Below are positions 45,115 through 55,287 of a DNA stretch of 64,000 nucleotides, piece after piece. Under the pieces are notes generated by a model. It was not told where the DNA came from. It worked only from the letters and a program-made list of their open reading frames with translations, and did no database searches. Source of the DNA: Rhizobium bangladeshense (lineage in GTDB: Bacteria > Pseudomonadota > Alphaproteobacteria > Rhizobiales > Rhizobiaceae); NCBI RefSeq assembly GCF_017357245.1, contig NZ_CP071612.1, positions 4,301,991-4,365,990 of the forward strand, in the 5' to 3' direction. Made by a program: the position numbers and the translations under genes. Numbering within the stretch: the first letter of the stretch is position 1; each line of letters opens with the position of its first letter.

Positions 45115-47070
45115 TCAGGCAGTTACCTTGTTCTGCCGGTTGGCGATCAGGTCGTCGACGACGGCCGGATCGGCAAGCGTCGAGGTATCGCCGAGAGCGC
45201 CGAAGTCGTCCTCGGCGATCTTGCGCAGGATGCGCCGCATGATCTTGCCGGAGCGGGTCTTCGGCAGGCCGGGCGCGAACTGGATCTTATCGGGCGCGGC
45301 GATCGGGCCGATTTCGGCGCGCACATGCTTCACCAGTTCCTGGCGAAGCGTGTCGGTGCCTTCGTGTCCGGCCATCAAGGTCACATAGCAATAAATTCCC
45401 TGGCCCTTGATCGAATGCGGATAGCCGACGACCGCCGCTTCTGAAACCAGATTGTGCGAGACGAGGGCGGATTCCACTTCGGCGGTACCCAGCCGGTGGC
45501 CGGAGACGTTGAGCACGTCGTCGACGCGGCCGGTGATCCAATAATAACCGTCCGCATCGCGCCGGCAGCCGTCGCCGGTGAAATACTTGCCCTTGTAGGT
45601 GGAGAAATAGGTCTGGATGAAGCGGTCATGGTCGCCATAGACGGTGCGCATCTGCCCCGGCCAGCTGTCGGTGATGCAGAGATTGCCATCGGCCGGACCT
45701 TCCAGCACCTTGCCTTCATTGTCGACCAGTTGCGGCTTTATGCCGAAGAACGGCGTCGTCGCCGAACCCGGTTTCAGGTCGGTGGCGCCCGGCAGCGGCG
45801 TGATCATGTGGCCGCCGGTTTCCGTCTGCCACCATGTATCGATGACCGGGCAGCGCTTGTCGCCGACGACATTGTAATACCATTCCCAGGCTTCCGGGTT
45901 GATCGGTTCGCCCACAGTGCCTAGCAGGCGCAGAGAAGAGCGGGAGGAGCGCGTGACGAATTCGTCGCCCGCGCCCATCAGCGAACGGATCGCCGTCGGC
46001 GCCGTATAGAAGATATTGACCTTGTGCTTGTCGACGACTTCCCAGAAACGGCCCTGGTCGGGGAAGTTCGGCACACCTTCGAACATCAGTGTCGTCGCAC
46101 AGTTCGCCAGCGGCCCGTAGACGATATAGGAGTGACCGGTGACCCAGCCGACATCGGCCGTGCACCAGTAAATGTCGCCGTGATGGTAGTCGAACACATA
46201 TTCATGCGTCATCGCCGCATAGACGAGGTAACCGCCCGTCGTATGCAGCACGCCCTTCGGCTTGCCGGTGGAACCTGACGTGTAGAGAATGAACAGCGGA
46301 TCTTCCGCCTTCATCTTCACCGGCGGGCATTCCGCCTTCACGCTGGCGATTTCCTGATGATACCAGAGGTCGCGTCCGGGCGCCCAGCCGGTCTTGCCGC
46401 CGGTGCGGCGAACGACGAGGACCTTGCTGACGGTGACGTGTTGACGGGCGGCGATATGGATCGCAGTGTCGGTGTTGTCCTTCAGCGGTACCGGCTTGCC
46501 GCCGCGAACGCCTTCGTCGCAGGTGATGACGAAGGTGGATTCGCAATCCACGATGCGCCCTGCCAAGGCCTCGGGCGAGAAGCCGCCGAAGACGACGGAA
46601 TGCACCGCGCCGATGCGAGCGCAGGCGAGCATCGCATAGGCTGCCTCCGGGATCATCGGCATGTAGATGGTAACGCGATCACCCTTCTTGACGCCATGCT
46701 TCTTCAACACGTTCGCCGTCCGGCAAACATGTTCGTAGAGCTCGTTATAGGTGACCTTCTTATCGATATAGGGATTGTCCCCTTCCCAGATGATCGCCAC
46801 CTGGTCGCCGTTCGTCTTCAAATGGCGGTCGATGCAATTGTAGGAGACGTTTGTCTGGCCGTCTTCGAACCATTTGATCGCGACCTTGCCGGTAAAGGAG
46901 GTGTTCTTGACCTTGGTATAAGGTTTGAACCAGTCGATCCGCTTGCCGTGCTTGCCCCAGAACTTGTCCGGATCCTCGATGCTTTCCTCGTACCATTTCA
47001 GGTACTTCTCCTTATCGATCAGGGCGCGCGCCTTCACCGGCTTCGTGACCGGATAGATCTTCTCCGACAT
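45115..47070 (-). CDS. acs: Acetyl-CoA synthetase
   Basis: AMP-forming acetate activation to acetyl-CoA. The P-loop [12 protein letters not shown] (about 260-271), [16 protein letters not shown] (acetate-pocket Trp) and the C-terminal [13 protein letters not shown] with the acetylation-regulated lysine near 609 mark Acs. GGAGGAG precedes the ATG at 47070; 651 residues. It is divergent from trcR. prpE, a paralogue, lies just beyond trcR. Confidence 0.95.
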   Translation of the reverse strand: MSEKIYPVTKPVKARALIDKEKYLKWYEESIEDPDKFWGKHGKRIDWFKPYTKVKNTSFTGKVAIKWFEDGQTNVSYNCIDRHLKTNGDQVAIIWEGDNPYIDKKVTYNELYEHVCRTANVLKKHGVKKGDRVTIYMPMIPEAAYAMLACARIGAVHSVVFGGFSPEALAGRIVDCESTFVITCDEGVRGGKPVPLKDNTDTAIHIAARQHVTVSKVLVVRRTGGKTGWAPGRDLWYHQEIASVKAECPPVKMKAEDPLFILYTSGSTGKPKGVLHTTGGYLVYAAMTHEYVFDYHHGDIYWCTADVGWVTGHSYIVYGPLANCATTLMFEGVPNFPDQGRFWEVVDKHKVNIFYTAPTAIRSLMGAGDEFVTRSSRSSLRLLGTVGEPINPEAWEWYYNVVGDKRCPVIDTWWQTETGGHMITPLPGATDLKPGSATTPFFGIKPQLVDNEGKVLEGPADGNLCITDSWPGQMRTVYGDHDRFIQTYFSTYKGKYFTGDGCRRDADGYYWITGRVDDVLNVSGHRLGTAEVESALVSHNLVSEAAVVGYPHSIKGQGIYCYVTLMAGHEGTDTLRQELVKHVRAEIGPIAAPDKIQFAPGLPKTRSGKIMRRILRKIAEDDFGALGDTSTLADPAVVDDLIANRQNKVTA

Positions 47071-47197
47071 GGAACTCCTCCTCATGGGACATGCGACGGA
47101 CCGCGAGCTGTACAGGGCCCGAACTTCAAATCACGGCAATTCATAGCAGTTCGCATCGCCACGGCAATTAGACAAAGGTCATTTGATTTCGGAAGAA

Positions 47198-47226
47198 TTG
47201 CAATTCTGCGACAGTCCGGTTATATA
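47198..47226 (+). promoter_or_regulatory. Predicted sigma-70 promoter of trcR
   Basis: TTGCAA (47198-47203), 17-bp spacer, TATATA (47221-47226). Transcription would start near 47233, leaving a leader of about 68 nt. Confidence 0.6.
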
Positions 47227-47300
47227 GCGGCATATTTCCCGGACATTGTGGTGACAATCCACGGACCGCGACCGGCGCGGACGATAGAAGGACTATATCC

Positions 47301-48002
47301 ATGGCTCAAACACTGCTCATGCCGAAGGCGACTGCCATCTGGCTTGTCGACAACACGGCGCTGTCTTTCGATCAGATCGCGCAGTTCTGCAAACTGCACC
47401 CGCTCGAGGTCAAGGCGATCGCCGATGGCGAAGCAGCGCAGGGCATCAAGGGCCTCGACCCGATCTCGACGGGACAGCTCTCCCGCGACGAGATCGCCCG
47501 CGCCGAAGCCAATCCGAACCACAAGCTGAAACTTTCCGAACCGAAGGTGCGCGTGCCGGAATCCAAGCGCCGCGGCCCGCGTTATACGCCGGTTTCCAAG
47601 CGTCAGGACCGCCCGAACGCCATTCTCTGGCTCGTTCGCAACCATCCGGAGCTGAAGGACGCGCAGATTTCCCGCCTCGTCGGCACGACGAAATCGACGA
47701 TCGAGCAGATCCGCGAGCGCACCCACTGGAACTCCGCCAACCTGGCGCCGATGGACCCGGTCACGCTCGGCCTCTGCAGCCAGATCGATCTCGACATGGA
47801 AGTCGAAAAGGCGTCCAAGGGCCGTCCGCTGCCGACCGCCGCCGAGCTTGGCGCAACGCTGCAATCGGCGCAGGAGACCGAACGCCTGAGCCCGAGCTAC
47901 GAGCGCGAAGAGGAAAAGGAAATCGACGCCGACGCCGTCTTCCGCAAGCTGAGCTCGCTGCGCTCGGCCCCGAAGGATGAAGACGAGGACGACCAGTACT
48001 GA
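47301..48002 (+). CDS. trcR: DUF1013 cell-cycle transcriptional regulator TrcR
   Basis: A 233-residue DUF1013 protein. In Caulobacter the DUF1013 protein TrcR associates with RNA polymerase and influences cell-cycle transcription. The N-terminal part MPKATAIWLVDNTALSFDQIAQFCKLH and the central ARLVGTTKST-like helix-turn-helix segment (ISRLVGTTKSTIEQIRERTHWN) are highly conserved, and the tail is strongly acidic (DEDEDDQY). It has its own promoter and a very strong terminator. Confidence 0.9.
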   Translation: MAQTLLMPKATAIWLVDNTALSFDQIAQFCKLHPLEVKAIADGEAAQGIKGLDPISTGQLSRDEIARAEANPNHKLKLSEPKVRVPESKRRGPRYTPVSKRQDRPNAILWLVRNHPELKDAQISRLVGTTKSTIEQIRERTHWNSANLAPMDPVTLGLCSQIDLDMEVEKASKGRPLPTAAELGATLQSAQETERLSPSYEREEEKEIDADAVFRKLSSLRSAPKDEDEDDQY

Positions 48003-48022
48003 GAATACCAGCAGTCTCATGC

Positions 48023-48052
48023 AAAACCCCGCCGGCTTCGGCGGGGTTTTTT
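48023..48052 (+). terminator. Rho-independent terminator of trcR
   Basis: AAAACCCCGCC-GGCTTC-GGCGGGGTTTT, an 11-bp stem followed by TT. One of the strongest terminators in the window. Confidence 0.92.
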
Positions 48053-48083
48053 ATTGCAATAACGACATGCGGAAACAAGGAGC

Positions 48084-48119
48084 TAAAGCGCGAGGAGCGA
48101 AAGATCGCGACGCGCTTTA
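48084..48119. repeat. Rhizobial intergenic palindrome (TAAAGCGCG type)
   Basis: TAAAGCGCG (48084-48092) and CGCGCTTTA (48111-48119), perfect 9-bp arms, with an inner GCGA-AAGA-TCGC hairpin. It is related in its outer arms to the element at 50882-50952 (CTAAAGC...GCTTTAG). It lies downstream of prpE (minus strand). Confidence 0.6.
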
Positions 48120-48136
48120 ACCTGTCCATCCTTAAT

Positions 48137-50047
48137 TTACATCGGTAACGAGCCGAAACCGCGCTTGCGCAGTGCCTCGGCAATCTCTTCCAGAATCGCG
48201 GGATCATCAATGGTTGCCGGCATTTTCCAGGGTATGCCGTCGGCAATTTTCTGCATCGTTCCGCGTAGGATTTTACCGGAGCGCGTTTTCGGCAAGCGAT
48301 TAACGGTGATGGCCGTTTTGAAGGCTGCGACCGGGCCGATCGACTGGCGAATCATCGCCACGACCTCTGATTCGATCGCCGCCGCTTCACGAGAAATGTC
48401 CCGTTTCAGTACCAGGAAACCACAGGGCGCCTGGCCCTTCAGCGCATCGGTCACGCCGATCACAGCACATTCGGCAACGTCGGGATGCCGCGCGCAAACC
48501 TCCTCCATCGCCCCGGTCGAAAGCCGGTGACCGGCGCAATTGATGATGTCGTCGGTGCGCGACATGATGAAGAGATACCCGTCCTCGTCGACATAGCCGG
48601 CATCGGCTGTCTTGTAGTAACCGGGAAATTCACCGAGGTAAGCCGACCGGAAACGATCGTTGGCGTTCCAGAGGGTCGGCAGGCAACCCGGCGGCAAGGG
48701 CAGCTTTATGACGATATTACCAAGCCTTCCCGCCTCGGTCGGGTGGCCGGCATCGTCGAGTACGGCGACGTCATAACCGGGCATCGGCAATGTCGGTGAC
48801 CCATGCTTGACGCGGAGGGGGCCGAGCCCGAGCGGATTGGCGGCGATCGGCCAGCCGGTCTCCGTCTGCCACCAGTGATCTATGACCGGCACGCCGAGCA
48901 TGCGCTCCGCCCATTTCAGCGTCTCGGGGTCCGCCCTCTCGCCGGCCAGAAACAGCGCCCGGAAATCCGGCATCTTGTATTTGCGCAGCATCTCGCCCTC
49001 ACCATCCTCCCGCCGGATGGCGCGGAATGCGGTCGGCGCCGTAAAAAGCACGCGCACCTTGTATTCCGAGACGATCCGCCAGAATACGCCGGCATCCGGA
49101 GTGCCGATCGGCTTTCCCTCGAAGATCAGCGTGGTCACGCCCGCGATCAGCGGTGCATAGACGATATAGGAATGGCCGACGACCCAGCCGATATCGGACG
49201 CTGTCCAGAAGACCTCGCCCGGCTTCAGGCCGTAGATATTGCGCATCGACCAGTTGAGCGCGACCATATGGCCGCCGGTGTCGCGCACCACGCCCTTCGG
49301 CTGGCCCGTCGTGCCCGAGGTGTAGAGGATGTAGAGGGGATCAGTCGCCTTGACGGAAACACAGGCGACCTCCGCGCCGCGATGGGGCGCCACCGCCGCC
49401 TCGAAATCCTGGTCGCGGCCGCTCGCGAGTTCTGCCTGAAGCTGCGGCCGCTGCAGCACCAGGCAGCGCTCCGGCTTTATCCGCGCAAGCTCGATCGCCT
49501 GATCGACCAGCGGCTTATAAGCGACCACACGGCCGGGCTCGAGCCCGCAGCTCGCGGTGATTACCAGCTTCGCGCCGCTGTCGTCGATGCGTGCGGCAAG
49601 CTCGCTGGCGGCAAACCCGCCGAAAACCACGGAATGGACCGCACCGATACGGGCGCAGGCGAGCATGGAAAACACCGCCTCCGGCAGCATCGGCATATAA
49701 AGGATCACGCGGTCGCCTCTGCCGACGCCGAGTTCGAGCAGCGTCGCGGCGATGGCCTTCACCTCGCCGAGTACCTCCTCGTATGAAAACCTGCGCTTTT
49801 CGCCGGTCATGGCGCTGTCGAAGATGATCGCCGTCTCGCCGCCGCGTCCCGTCGCAACATGCCGGTCCAGGCAATTGTGACAGGTGTTGGTTTCCGCCCC
49901 TGAGAACCAGCGGCCGTATATACCCTCATCAGGTGAAAATACCTGCTCCGGCGGCTTGAACCAGTCGATGGCGGCGGCGGCTTCGCGCCAGAAGGCTTCC
50001 GGATCGCGTTTCCAGGCCGCATAGGCCTGATGATAGCCGTTCTGCAT
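48137..50047 (-). CDS. prpE: Propionyl-CoA synthetase
   Basis: AMP-forming acyl-CoA synthetase of the PrpE group. YHQAYAAWKRDPEAFWREAAAAIDW opening, P-loop LYTSGTTGQPKG (about 240), WWQTETGWPIAANPLG (where Acs has TGGHM) and [13 protein letters not shown] near 588. 636 residues. The GWPIA variant of the substrate pocket separates it from the Acs upstream. GGGGAGGAG precedes the ATG at 50047. Confidence 0.9.
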   Translation of the reverse strand: MQNGYHQAYAAWKRDPEAFWREAAAAIDWFKPPEQVFSPDEGIYGRWFSGAETNTCHNCLDRHVATGRGGETAIIFDSAMTGEKRRFSYEEVLGEVKAIAATLLELGVGRGDRVILYMPMLPEAVFSMLACARIGAVHSVVFGGFAASELAARIDDSGAKLVITASCGLEPGRVVAYKPLVDQAIELARIKPERCLVLQRPQLQAELASGRDQDFEAAVAPHRGAEVACVSVKATDPLYILYTSGTTGQPKGVVRDTGGHMVALNWSMRNIYGLKPGEVFWTASDIGWVVGHSYIVYAPLIAGVTTLIFEGKPIGTPDAGVFWRIVSEYKVRVLFTAPTAFRAIRREDGEGEMLRKYKMPDFRALFLAGERADPETLKWAERMLGVPVIDHWWQTETGWPIAANPLGLGPLRVKHGSPTLPMPGYDVAVLDDAGHPTEAGRLGNIVIKLPLPPGCLPTLWNANDRFRSAYLGEFPGYYKTADAGYVDEDGYLFIMSRTDDIINCAGHRLSTGAMEEVCARHPDVAECAVIGVTDALKGQAPCGFLVLKRDISREAAAIESEVVAMIRQSIGPVAAFKTAITVNRLPKTRSGKILRGTMQKIADGIPWKMPATIDDPAILEEIAEALRKRGFGSLPM

Positions 50048-50088
50048 CTGCTCCTCCCCAGGACATGCAAGCCGCAAGATCAGTCTAC

Positions 50089-50130
50089 TGCATGTCGCGC
50101 AAAGTGCGCAGCAGTTTGGCGCGACATGCA
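50089..50130. repeat. Rhizobial intergenic palindrome (TGCATGTCGCGC type)
   Basis: TGCATGTCGCGC (50089-50100) and GCGCGACATGCA (50119-50130) are perfect 12-bp arms with an 18-nt loop. It lies in the 132-bp gap between prpE and the PLPBP gene and may terminate the latter. I recall similar dispersed elements in Rhizobium. Confidence 0.65.
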
Positions 50131-50179
50131 GAGGCTAAAGCGGGTTGAGCGGGGAGGGAAGCCCGACCAAAGCAGCGTG

Positions 50180-50842
50180 TCAGCGCGCGCCGAAAATCGC
50201 AGATCCCACGCGTACGCTGGTGGCGCCGAAGGAAATGGCCGTCTGGTAGTCGCCCGACATGCCCATGGATAGTTTTTCGACACCGCATTTGCGCGCGAGC
50301 TTTGCCAGGAGGGCAAAATGCGGCCCGGGATTTTCCTCGGCCGGAGGAATGCACATCAGGCCTTCGATCAACAGGCCGAGTTCGCCGCGGCAAAGCGAGA
50401 CGAAGGCTGGCGCGTCGTCAGGGGCAATGCCGGCCTTCTGCGGCTCGAGTCCGGTATTGACCTGGACGTAGAGCCGCGGCGTCTTGCCTTGCCGCTTCAT
50501 TTCCTCGGCGAGCGCACGGGCGATCTTTTCCCGGTCGACGGTTTCGATGACGTCGAAAAGCGCCACGGCATCTGCCGCCTTGTTCGATTGCAGCGGTCCG
50601 ATTAGATGCAGCTCGATATCGGGATGTCCGGCTTTCAGCGCGGGCCATTTCCCCTGGCTTTCCTGCACCCTGTTCTCGCCGAAGATCCGCTGTCCCGCGT
50701 CGATGGCGGGGCGGATCGCATCAGCTTCGAAGGTCTTCGACACGGCGACAAGTTGAACCGAACCCACCGGACGACCCGCCTCCCGTTCTGCGGCGGCAAT
50801 TCGCGACCGCACGTCGTGCAAGCGCTCTTGAAGGTCCATCAT
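50180..50842 (-). CDS. YggS/PLPBP family pyridoxal phosphate homeostasis protein
   Basis: PLP-binding alanine-racemase-fold protein without known catalysis, controlling B6 pools. PLP lysine in VQLVAVSKTF, then IFGENRVQE, LHLIGPLQSNK, YVQVNTGLEPQKAG and the C-terminal LSMGMSGDYQTAI...VRVGSAIFG, all diagnostic. 220 residues. It is divergent from leuS. Confidence 0.93.
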   Translation of the reverse strand: MMDLQERLHDVRSRIAAAEREAGRPVGSVQLVAVSKTFEADAIRPAIDAGQRIFGENRVQESQGKWPALKAGHPDIELHLIGPLQSNKAADAVALFDVIETVDREKIARALAEEMKRQGKTPRLYVQVNTGLEPQKAGIAPDDAPAFVSLCRGELGLLIEGLMCIPPAEENPGPHFALLAKLARKCGVEKLSMGMSGDYQTAISFGATSVRVGSAIFGAR

Positions 50843-50881
50843 TGTGCCTCGACATATCGGGGTAAAAGGATCGGCAATGAA

Positions 50882-50952
50882 CTAAAGCATGTCGCGTAAG
50901 ACAAAGACCTCAGACCTGCCGGGCGAAACTGTAGGATAGCGACGCGCTTTAG
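50882..50952. repeat. Rhizobial intergenic palindrome (CTAAAGC type)
   Basis: CTAAAGC (50882-50888) and GCTTTAG (50946-50952), with inner ATGTCGCG and GCGACGCG arms. It combines the outer arms of the element at 48084 with the ATGTCGCG core of the one at 50089. It lies in the 264-bp gap between the divergent PLPBP gene and leuS; no other feature is seen there. Confidence 0.5.
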
Positions 50953-51106
50953 CCAGCCATTCTGTGCTTGCCAAGACCCGCGCTGGCGAAATCTCGCGGC
51001 TGTGATGCAGATCGGACGCCTGCAGCGGCTGCAAAACTTGACGCTACCGTGGTTTCATGGTGAAGGTCTCGACCAATCTCCCTGATTTTCCGGAAATTCG
51101 AATACC

Positions 51107-53737
51107 ATGGCTACCGAACGTTATAATCCGCGCGATGCCGAGCCCCGCTGGCAGCAGAAATGGAATGAAGACAAGGTCTTCGAAACCGATAACTCGGATC
51201 CGCGCGAAAAATATTACGTCCTCGAAATGTTCCCCTATCCTTCGGGGCGCATCCATATGGGCCATGTCCGCAATTACGCGATGGGCGACGTCGTTGCCCG
51301 CTACAAGCGTGCTCGCGGCTATAACGTGCTGCACCCGATGGGCTGGGACGCCTTCGGGATGCCGGCCGAGAATGCCGCTATGGAGCGCGGCGTGCACCCC
51401 GCTTCCTGGACCTACCAGAATATCGCTTCGATGAAGGCGCAGCTGAAGGCCATGGGGCTTTCGCTGGACTGGAGCCGTGAATTCGCCACTTGCGACGTCG
51501 AATATTACCAGCAACAGCAGCATCTGTTCCTGGACTTCCTGGAAAAGGGGCTGGTCTACCGCAAGCAGTCCAAGGTGAACTGGGACCCGGTGGACAATAC
51601 CGTGCTTGCCAACGAACAGGTGATCGACGGCCGCGGCTGGCGTTCCGGCGCGCTGGTCGAACAGCGCGAACTGACCCAATGGTTCTTCAAGATCACCGAC
51701 TTCAGCCAGGACCTGCTGGACGCGCTGGATACGCTCGACCAGTGGCCGGAAAAAGTGCGCCTGATGCAGAAGAACTGGATCGGCCGTTCCGAAGGCCTGA
51801 CGGTGCGCTGGGAGATCGTGCCGGAAACTGCGCCCGCCGGCGAGACCGAAGTCACGGTCTATACGACGCGGCCGGACACGTTGTTCGGCGCTGCCTTCCT
51901 GGCAATCGCCGCCGATCATCCGCTGGCCAAGGATGCGGCCGCCAGGAATGTTGAGATCGAAGCCTTCTGCGAGGAGTGCCGCCGCGCCGGTACCTCGCTC
52001 GCCGCGCTGGAGACCGCCGAGAAGAAGGGCATGGATACCGGTATCCGCGTCAGGCACCCGCTCGATCCCTCATGGGAGCTGCCGGTCTACATCGCCAATT
52101 TCGTCCTGATGGATTACGGCACCGGCGCGATCTTCGGCTGCCCGTCCGGGGACCAGCGCGACCTCGATTTTGCCCGGAAATATGGCCTGCCGTTTGTTCC
52201 GGTCGTCATGCCGAGGGATGGCGACGCCGCGAGCTTTTCGATCGGCGACACCGCTTATGACGGCGATGGCGTGATGATCAACTCGCGTTTCCTCGACGGC
52301 AAGACGACCGAGGAGGCCTTTAATATCGTCGCCGACCGGCTATCGGCGGCTTCGCTCGGCAACACGCCGCAGGGCGAGCGGAAGATCAATTTCCGCCTGC
52401 GCGACTGGGGCATTTCGCGCCAGCGCTATTGGGGCTGCCCCATCCCGGTCATCCACTGCGAAGCCTGCGGAGTCGTGCCGGTGCCGAAGAAGGACCTGCC
52501 GGTGAAACTGCCGGAGGATGTGACCTTCGACCAGCCCGGCAATCCGCTCGACCGACATCCGACTTGGCGTCACGTAGCATGCCCGAGTTGCGGCAAGGAG
52601 GCTCGCCGCGAGACTGATACGATGGATACCTTCGTCGATTCGAGCTGGTATTTCACCCGCTTCACCGCACCCTGGGAAGGAAAGCCCACTGATCCTGAGG
52701 CGGCTAATCGCTGGCTGCCGGTCGATCAATATATCGGCGGCATCGAGCATGCGATTCTGCATCTGCTCTATTCCCGCTTTTTCACCCGCGCCATGCGCGA
52801 GACCGGCCACGTCGCCGCCACCGAGCCCTTCAAGGGCCTTTTCACGCAGGGCATGGTGGTTCATGAAACCTACAGCCGCGGTTCCGGAGCCGGTCGCGAA
52901 TGGGTGGCGCCCGCCGATATCCGCATCGAGGAGATCGACGGCAAACGCCGCGCCCTGCTGTTGGCGACCGACGAGGAGGTCACCATCGGCTCGATCGAGA
53001 AGATGTCGAAATCGAAGAAGAACGTCGTGGATCCCGACGATATCATCGCCTCCTATGGCGCCGACACCGCCCGCTTCTTCGTTCTCTCCGATTCGCCGCC
53101 GGAGCGTGACGTCATTTGGTCCGAGGCGGGTGTCGAAGGTGCTCATCGTTTCACCCAGCGCCTGTGGCGGCTGATTTCGGAAGCGGCTGACGTCCTGTCC
53201 ACCGTTGCACCCGTACCGGCGAGCGAAGGGGAGGCGCTGGCGATCTCTCAGGCGGCGCATAAGACGCTGAAGGCCGTTCAGAACGACTACGACAAGCTTT
53301 GGTTCAACAAGGCCGTCGCCCGCATCTACGAGCTCGTCAATGCGCTCGCCGCGCCGCTGGCGAGGGTTGCGGCGGGTGAAGGCGATGCCGCCTATCGTGC
53401 CGCCGTGCGCGACGCCGCCGAGATTCTGATCCAGATCGTCGCACCGATGACGCCGCATCTTGCCGAGGAATGCTGGGCCACGCTCGGCAATACAAGGCTG
53501 CTTGCCCGCACAGGTTGGCCGCATTACGTTGAAGCGCTCGTCATGGAAAACGACGTCGTTCTGCCCGTGCAGATCAATGGCAAGAAGCGCGCCGAATTGA
53601 CAATTTCTCGGGATGCGGATCAGAATGCCGTCACCAACGCCGTGCTGGAACTGGATGCGGTGAAGAACGTGCTGAACGGTCAGGCACCGAAAAAAATCAT
53701 CGTGGTTCCCCAAAGGATTGTAAACATTGTCGTCTGA
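51107..53737 (+). CDS. leuS: Leucyl-tRNA synthetase
   Basis: Charges tRNA-Leu. Class I signatures: HIGH motif as PSGRIHMGH (about 46-54) and KMSKS in EKMSKSKKN (about 630). An editing CP1 domain (about 225-430; [19 protein letters not shown]) lies between, and a zinc-like CEACGVVP element near 450. 876 residues is standard. Its end overlaps lptE by 11 bp, beginning the leuS-lptE-holA operon. Confidence 0.97.
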   Translation: MATERYNPRDAEPRWQQKWNEDKVFETDNSDPREKYYVLEMFPYPSGRIHMGHVRNYAMGDVVARYKRARGYNVLHPMGWDAFGMPAENAAMERGVHPASWTYQNIASMKAQLKAMGLSLDWSREFATCDVEYYQQQQHLFLDFLEKGLVYRKQSKVNWDPVDNTVLANEQVIDGRGWRSGALVEQRELTQWFFKITDFSQDLLDALDTLDQWPEKVRLMQKNWIGRSEGLTVRWEIVPETAPAGETEVTVYTTRPDTLFGAAFLAIAADHPLAKDAAARNVEIEAFCEECRRAGTSLAALETAEKKGMDTGIRVRHPLDPSWELPVYIANFVLMDYGTGAIFGCPSGDQRDLDFARKYGLPFVPVVMPRDGDAASFSIGDTAYDGDGVMINSRFLDGKTTEEAFNIVADRLSAASLGNTPQGERKINFRLRDWGISRQRYWGCPIPVIHCEACGVVPVPKKDLPVKLPEDVTFDQPGNPLDRHPTWRHVACPSCGKEARRETDTMDTFVDSSWYFTRFTAPWEGKPTDPEAANRWLPVDQYIGGIEHAILHLLYSRFFTRAMRETGHVAATEPFKGLFTQGMVVHETYSRGSGAGREWVAPADIRIEEIDGKRRALLLATDEEVTIGSIEKMSKSKKNVVDPDDIIASYGADTARFFVLSDSPPERDVIWSEAGVEGAHRFTQRLWRLISEAADVLSTVAPVPASEGEALAISQAAHKTLKAVQNDYDKLWFNKAVARIYELVNALAAPLARVAAGEGDAAYRAAVRDAAEILIQIVAPMTPHLAEECWATLGNTRLLARTGWPHYVEALVMENDVVLPVQINGKKRAELTISRDADQNAVTNAVLELDAVKNVLNGQAPKKIIVVPQRIVNIVV

Positions 53738-54236
53738 TATCATCCGCAATGCCGGCCTCGCCGTGATCCTTGCCGCCTCGGCGTTTCTTTCGGCCTGCCA
53801 GGTCCGGCCGCTTTATTCCGAAAGCTCAGGCGTCGCCGAAAAGCTGTCCACAGTCGGCTTTTCCGACGCATCCGGTCGTGTCGAACAGCAAGTTCGCAAT
53901 CGCCTGATCTTCCTGGCGTCGCGGGGCGCCGGCGAAGCAGTAAATCCGCAATATCACGTCGAGATGCGCGCCATCTCGAGCGTCGCCGATACGCTCCTCC
54001 GGCAATCCGGCGATACGTCGCGCGCCGGTCGTGTAACCGTCACCGTCACCTATACGCTGAGCGCAATAGTCGACGGTCACGTGATCAAGGCCGGCAGTCG
54101 CCAGGCGACGGCGCTGGTGGATTTCTCCGAGCAGGAATTTGCCAAGCAAAGGGCGATCCGCGATGCCGAGAACCGCGCCGCGGATCAGGCGGCGGAATTC
54201 GTAGGAGCCGACCTCGCCGCTGCCCTCAGCCGCTGA
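53727..54236 (+). CDS. lptE: LPS-assembly lipoprotein LptE
   Basis: Outer-membrane lipoprotein that plugs LptD during LPS insertion. Lipobox LSAC with Cys24 after a hydrophobic signal ([14 protein letters not shown]); then [25 protein letters not shown], typical of alphaproteobacterial LptE. The TTG at 53727 follows AAAGGA and lies inside the end of leuS. Order leuS-lptE-holA is widely conserved, which supports the call despite weak sequence conservation. Confidence 0.87.
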   Translation: MSSDIIRNAGLAVILAASAFLSACQVRPLYSESSGVAEKLSTVGFSDASGRVEQQVRNRLIFLASRGAGEAVNPQYHVEMRAISSVADTLLRQSGDTSRAGRVTVTVTYTLSAIVDGHVIKAGSRQATALVDFSEQEFAKQRAIRDAENRAADQAAEFVGADLAAALSR

Positions 54237-54246
54237 GGGCGGCGAG

Positions 54247-55287
54247 GTGGCGGAGATAAAGTCCCATGAATTCGAGACCTTCCTGCAGAAATCGGCGCGG
54301 AATTATCGGATATTCGTCATTTACGGCCCGGATCGGGGCTTGGTTTCCGAACGCGCCGGTCAGCTCGCCGGGAAGACCGGCGTGGCGCTGGACGACCCTT
54401 TTTCGCTGACGAAACTCGATATAGGCGATCTGCAGAAGGATCCCGGACGACTGGTCGACGAGGTTCAGTCCATCGGCTTGTTCGGCGGCGAAAAACTCAT
54501 CTGGATCCGCGGCGCAGCAAACGAAAAATACCTCGTCGATTCCCTGGCGCTATTGGCCGAGAAACCGCTCGAAGCCGCCTTCCTGATCGTGGAGGCCGGG
54601 GATCTGAAGAAGGGATCCCCGCTTCGCAAGGCCGCGGAAGCCGCCCGATCCGCCATGACCATCCCCTCCTACGCCGACGACAGCCGCGCTCTGAACGGCT
54701 TGATCGACGTCGAACTCGGGGCGGAGAGTCTTGGCATTACGCCGGCGGCCCGCCAGGCGCTGCTCGCCCTGATAGGCGGTGACCGAATCGCTTCTCGAAA
54801 TGAAGTGCGGAAGCTGGCCCTCTATTGCCGAGGTCTCGATACAATCGAGGAACATCACGTTAACGAAATAATCGGGGACGCCAGCGCGATCTCCATTGAT
54901 GATGCCGTTGACGCAATCCTCAGCGGTGATCTCAACGGCTTCCTCCATGCCATGCAAAAGATCAGCAGTTCAAAAACCGCGATCTTTCTGGTGCTGCAGG
55001 CCTGCCTGAGGCAATTCCAGCTTCTGGATATGATGCGTGCCGAAATGGAGGAAAAACGGGTGCAGGCGCCTCAAGTCATGCAAACGATGGGCCGGCATCT
55101 GCATTTTCGCCGCAAACCAATCATTGAGCAGGCACTTCGCAACTGGTCGGCGGAAAGCATTGCGCGTGAATCCAACCGCCTGCAGACGGCGATCCTTCAG
55201 AGCCGTCGGCGCCAGGCATTGGAAGACAGCATTGCCATGCAAACGCTTCTCTCCACCACCCTTCAATCCGGCCGCAAATCCGCGTGA
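54247..55287 (+). CDS. holA: DNA polymerase III delta subunit
   Basis: Clamp-loader delta subunit that opens the beta clamp. YRIFVIYGPDRGLVSERA opens the AAA-like domain, FSLTKLDIGDLQKDPGRLVDEVQSI follows, and LRKAAEAARSAMTIPSYADD is the clamp-contact region. No intact Walker motif, as expected for delta. The start is GTG 54247 with GAGGGCGG upstream. Its stop abuts the parB stop with no bases between. Confidence 0.93.
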   Translation: MAEIKSHEFETFLQKSARNYRIFVIYGPDRGLVSERAGQLAGKTGVALDDPFSLTKLDIGDLQKDPGRLVDEVQSIGLFGGEKLIWIRGAANEKYLVDSLALLAEKPLEAAFLIVEAGDLKKGSPLRKAAEAARSAMTIPSYADDSRALNGLIDVELGAESLGITPAARQALLALIGGDRIASRNEVRKLALYCRGLDTIEEHHVNEIIGDASAISIDDAVDAILSGDLNGFLHAMQKISSSKTAIFLVLQACLRQFQLLDMMRAEMEEKRVQAPQVMQTMGRHLHFRRKPIIEQALRNWSAESIARESNRLQTAILQSRRRQALEDSIAMQTLLSTTLQSGRKSA

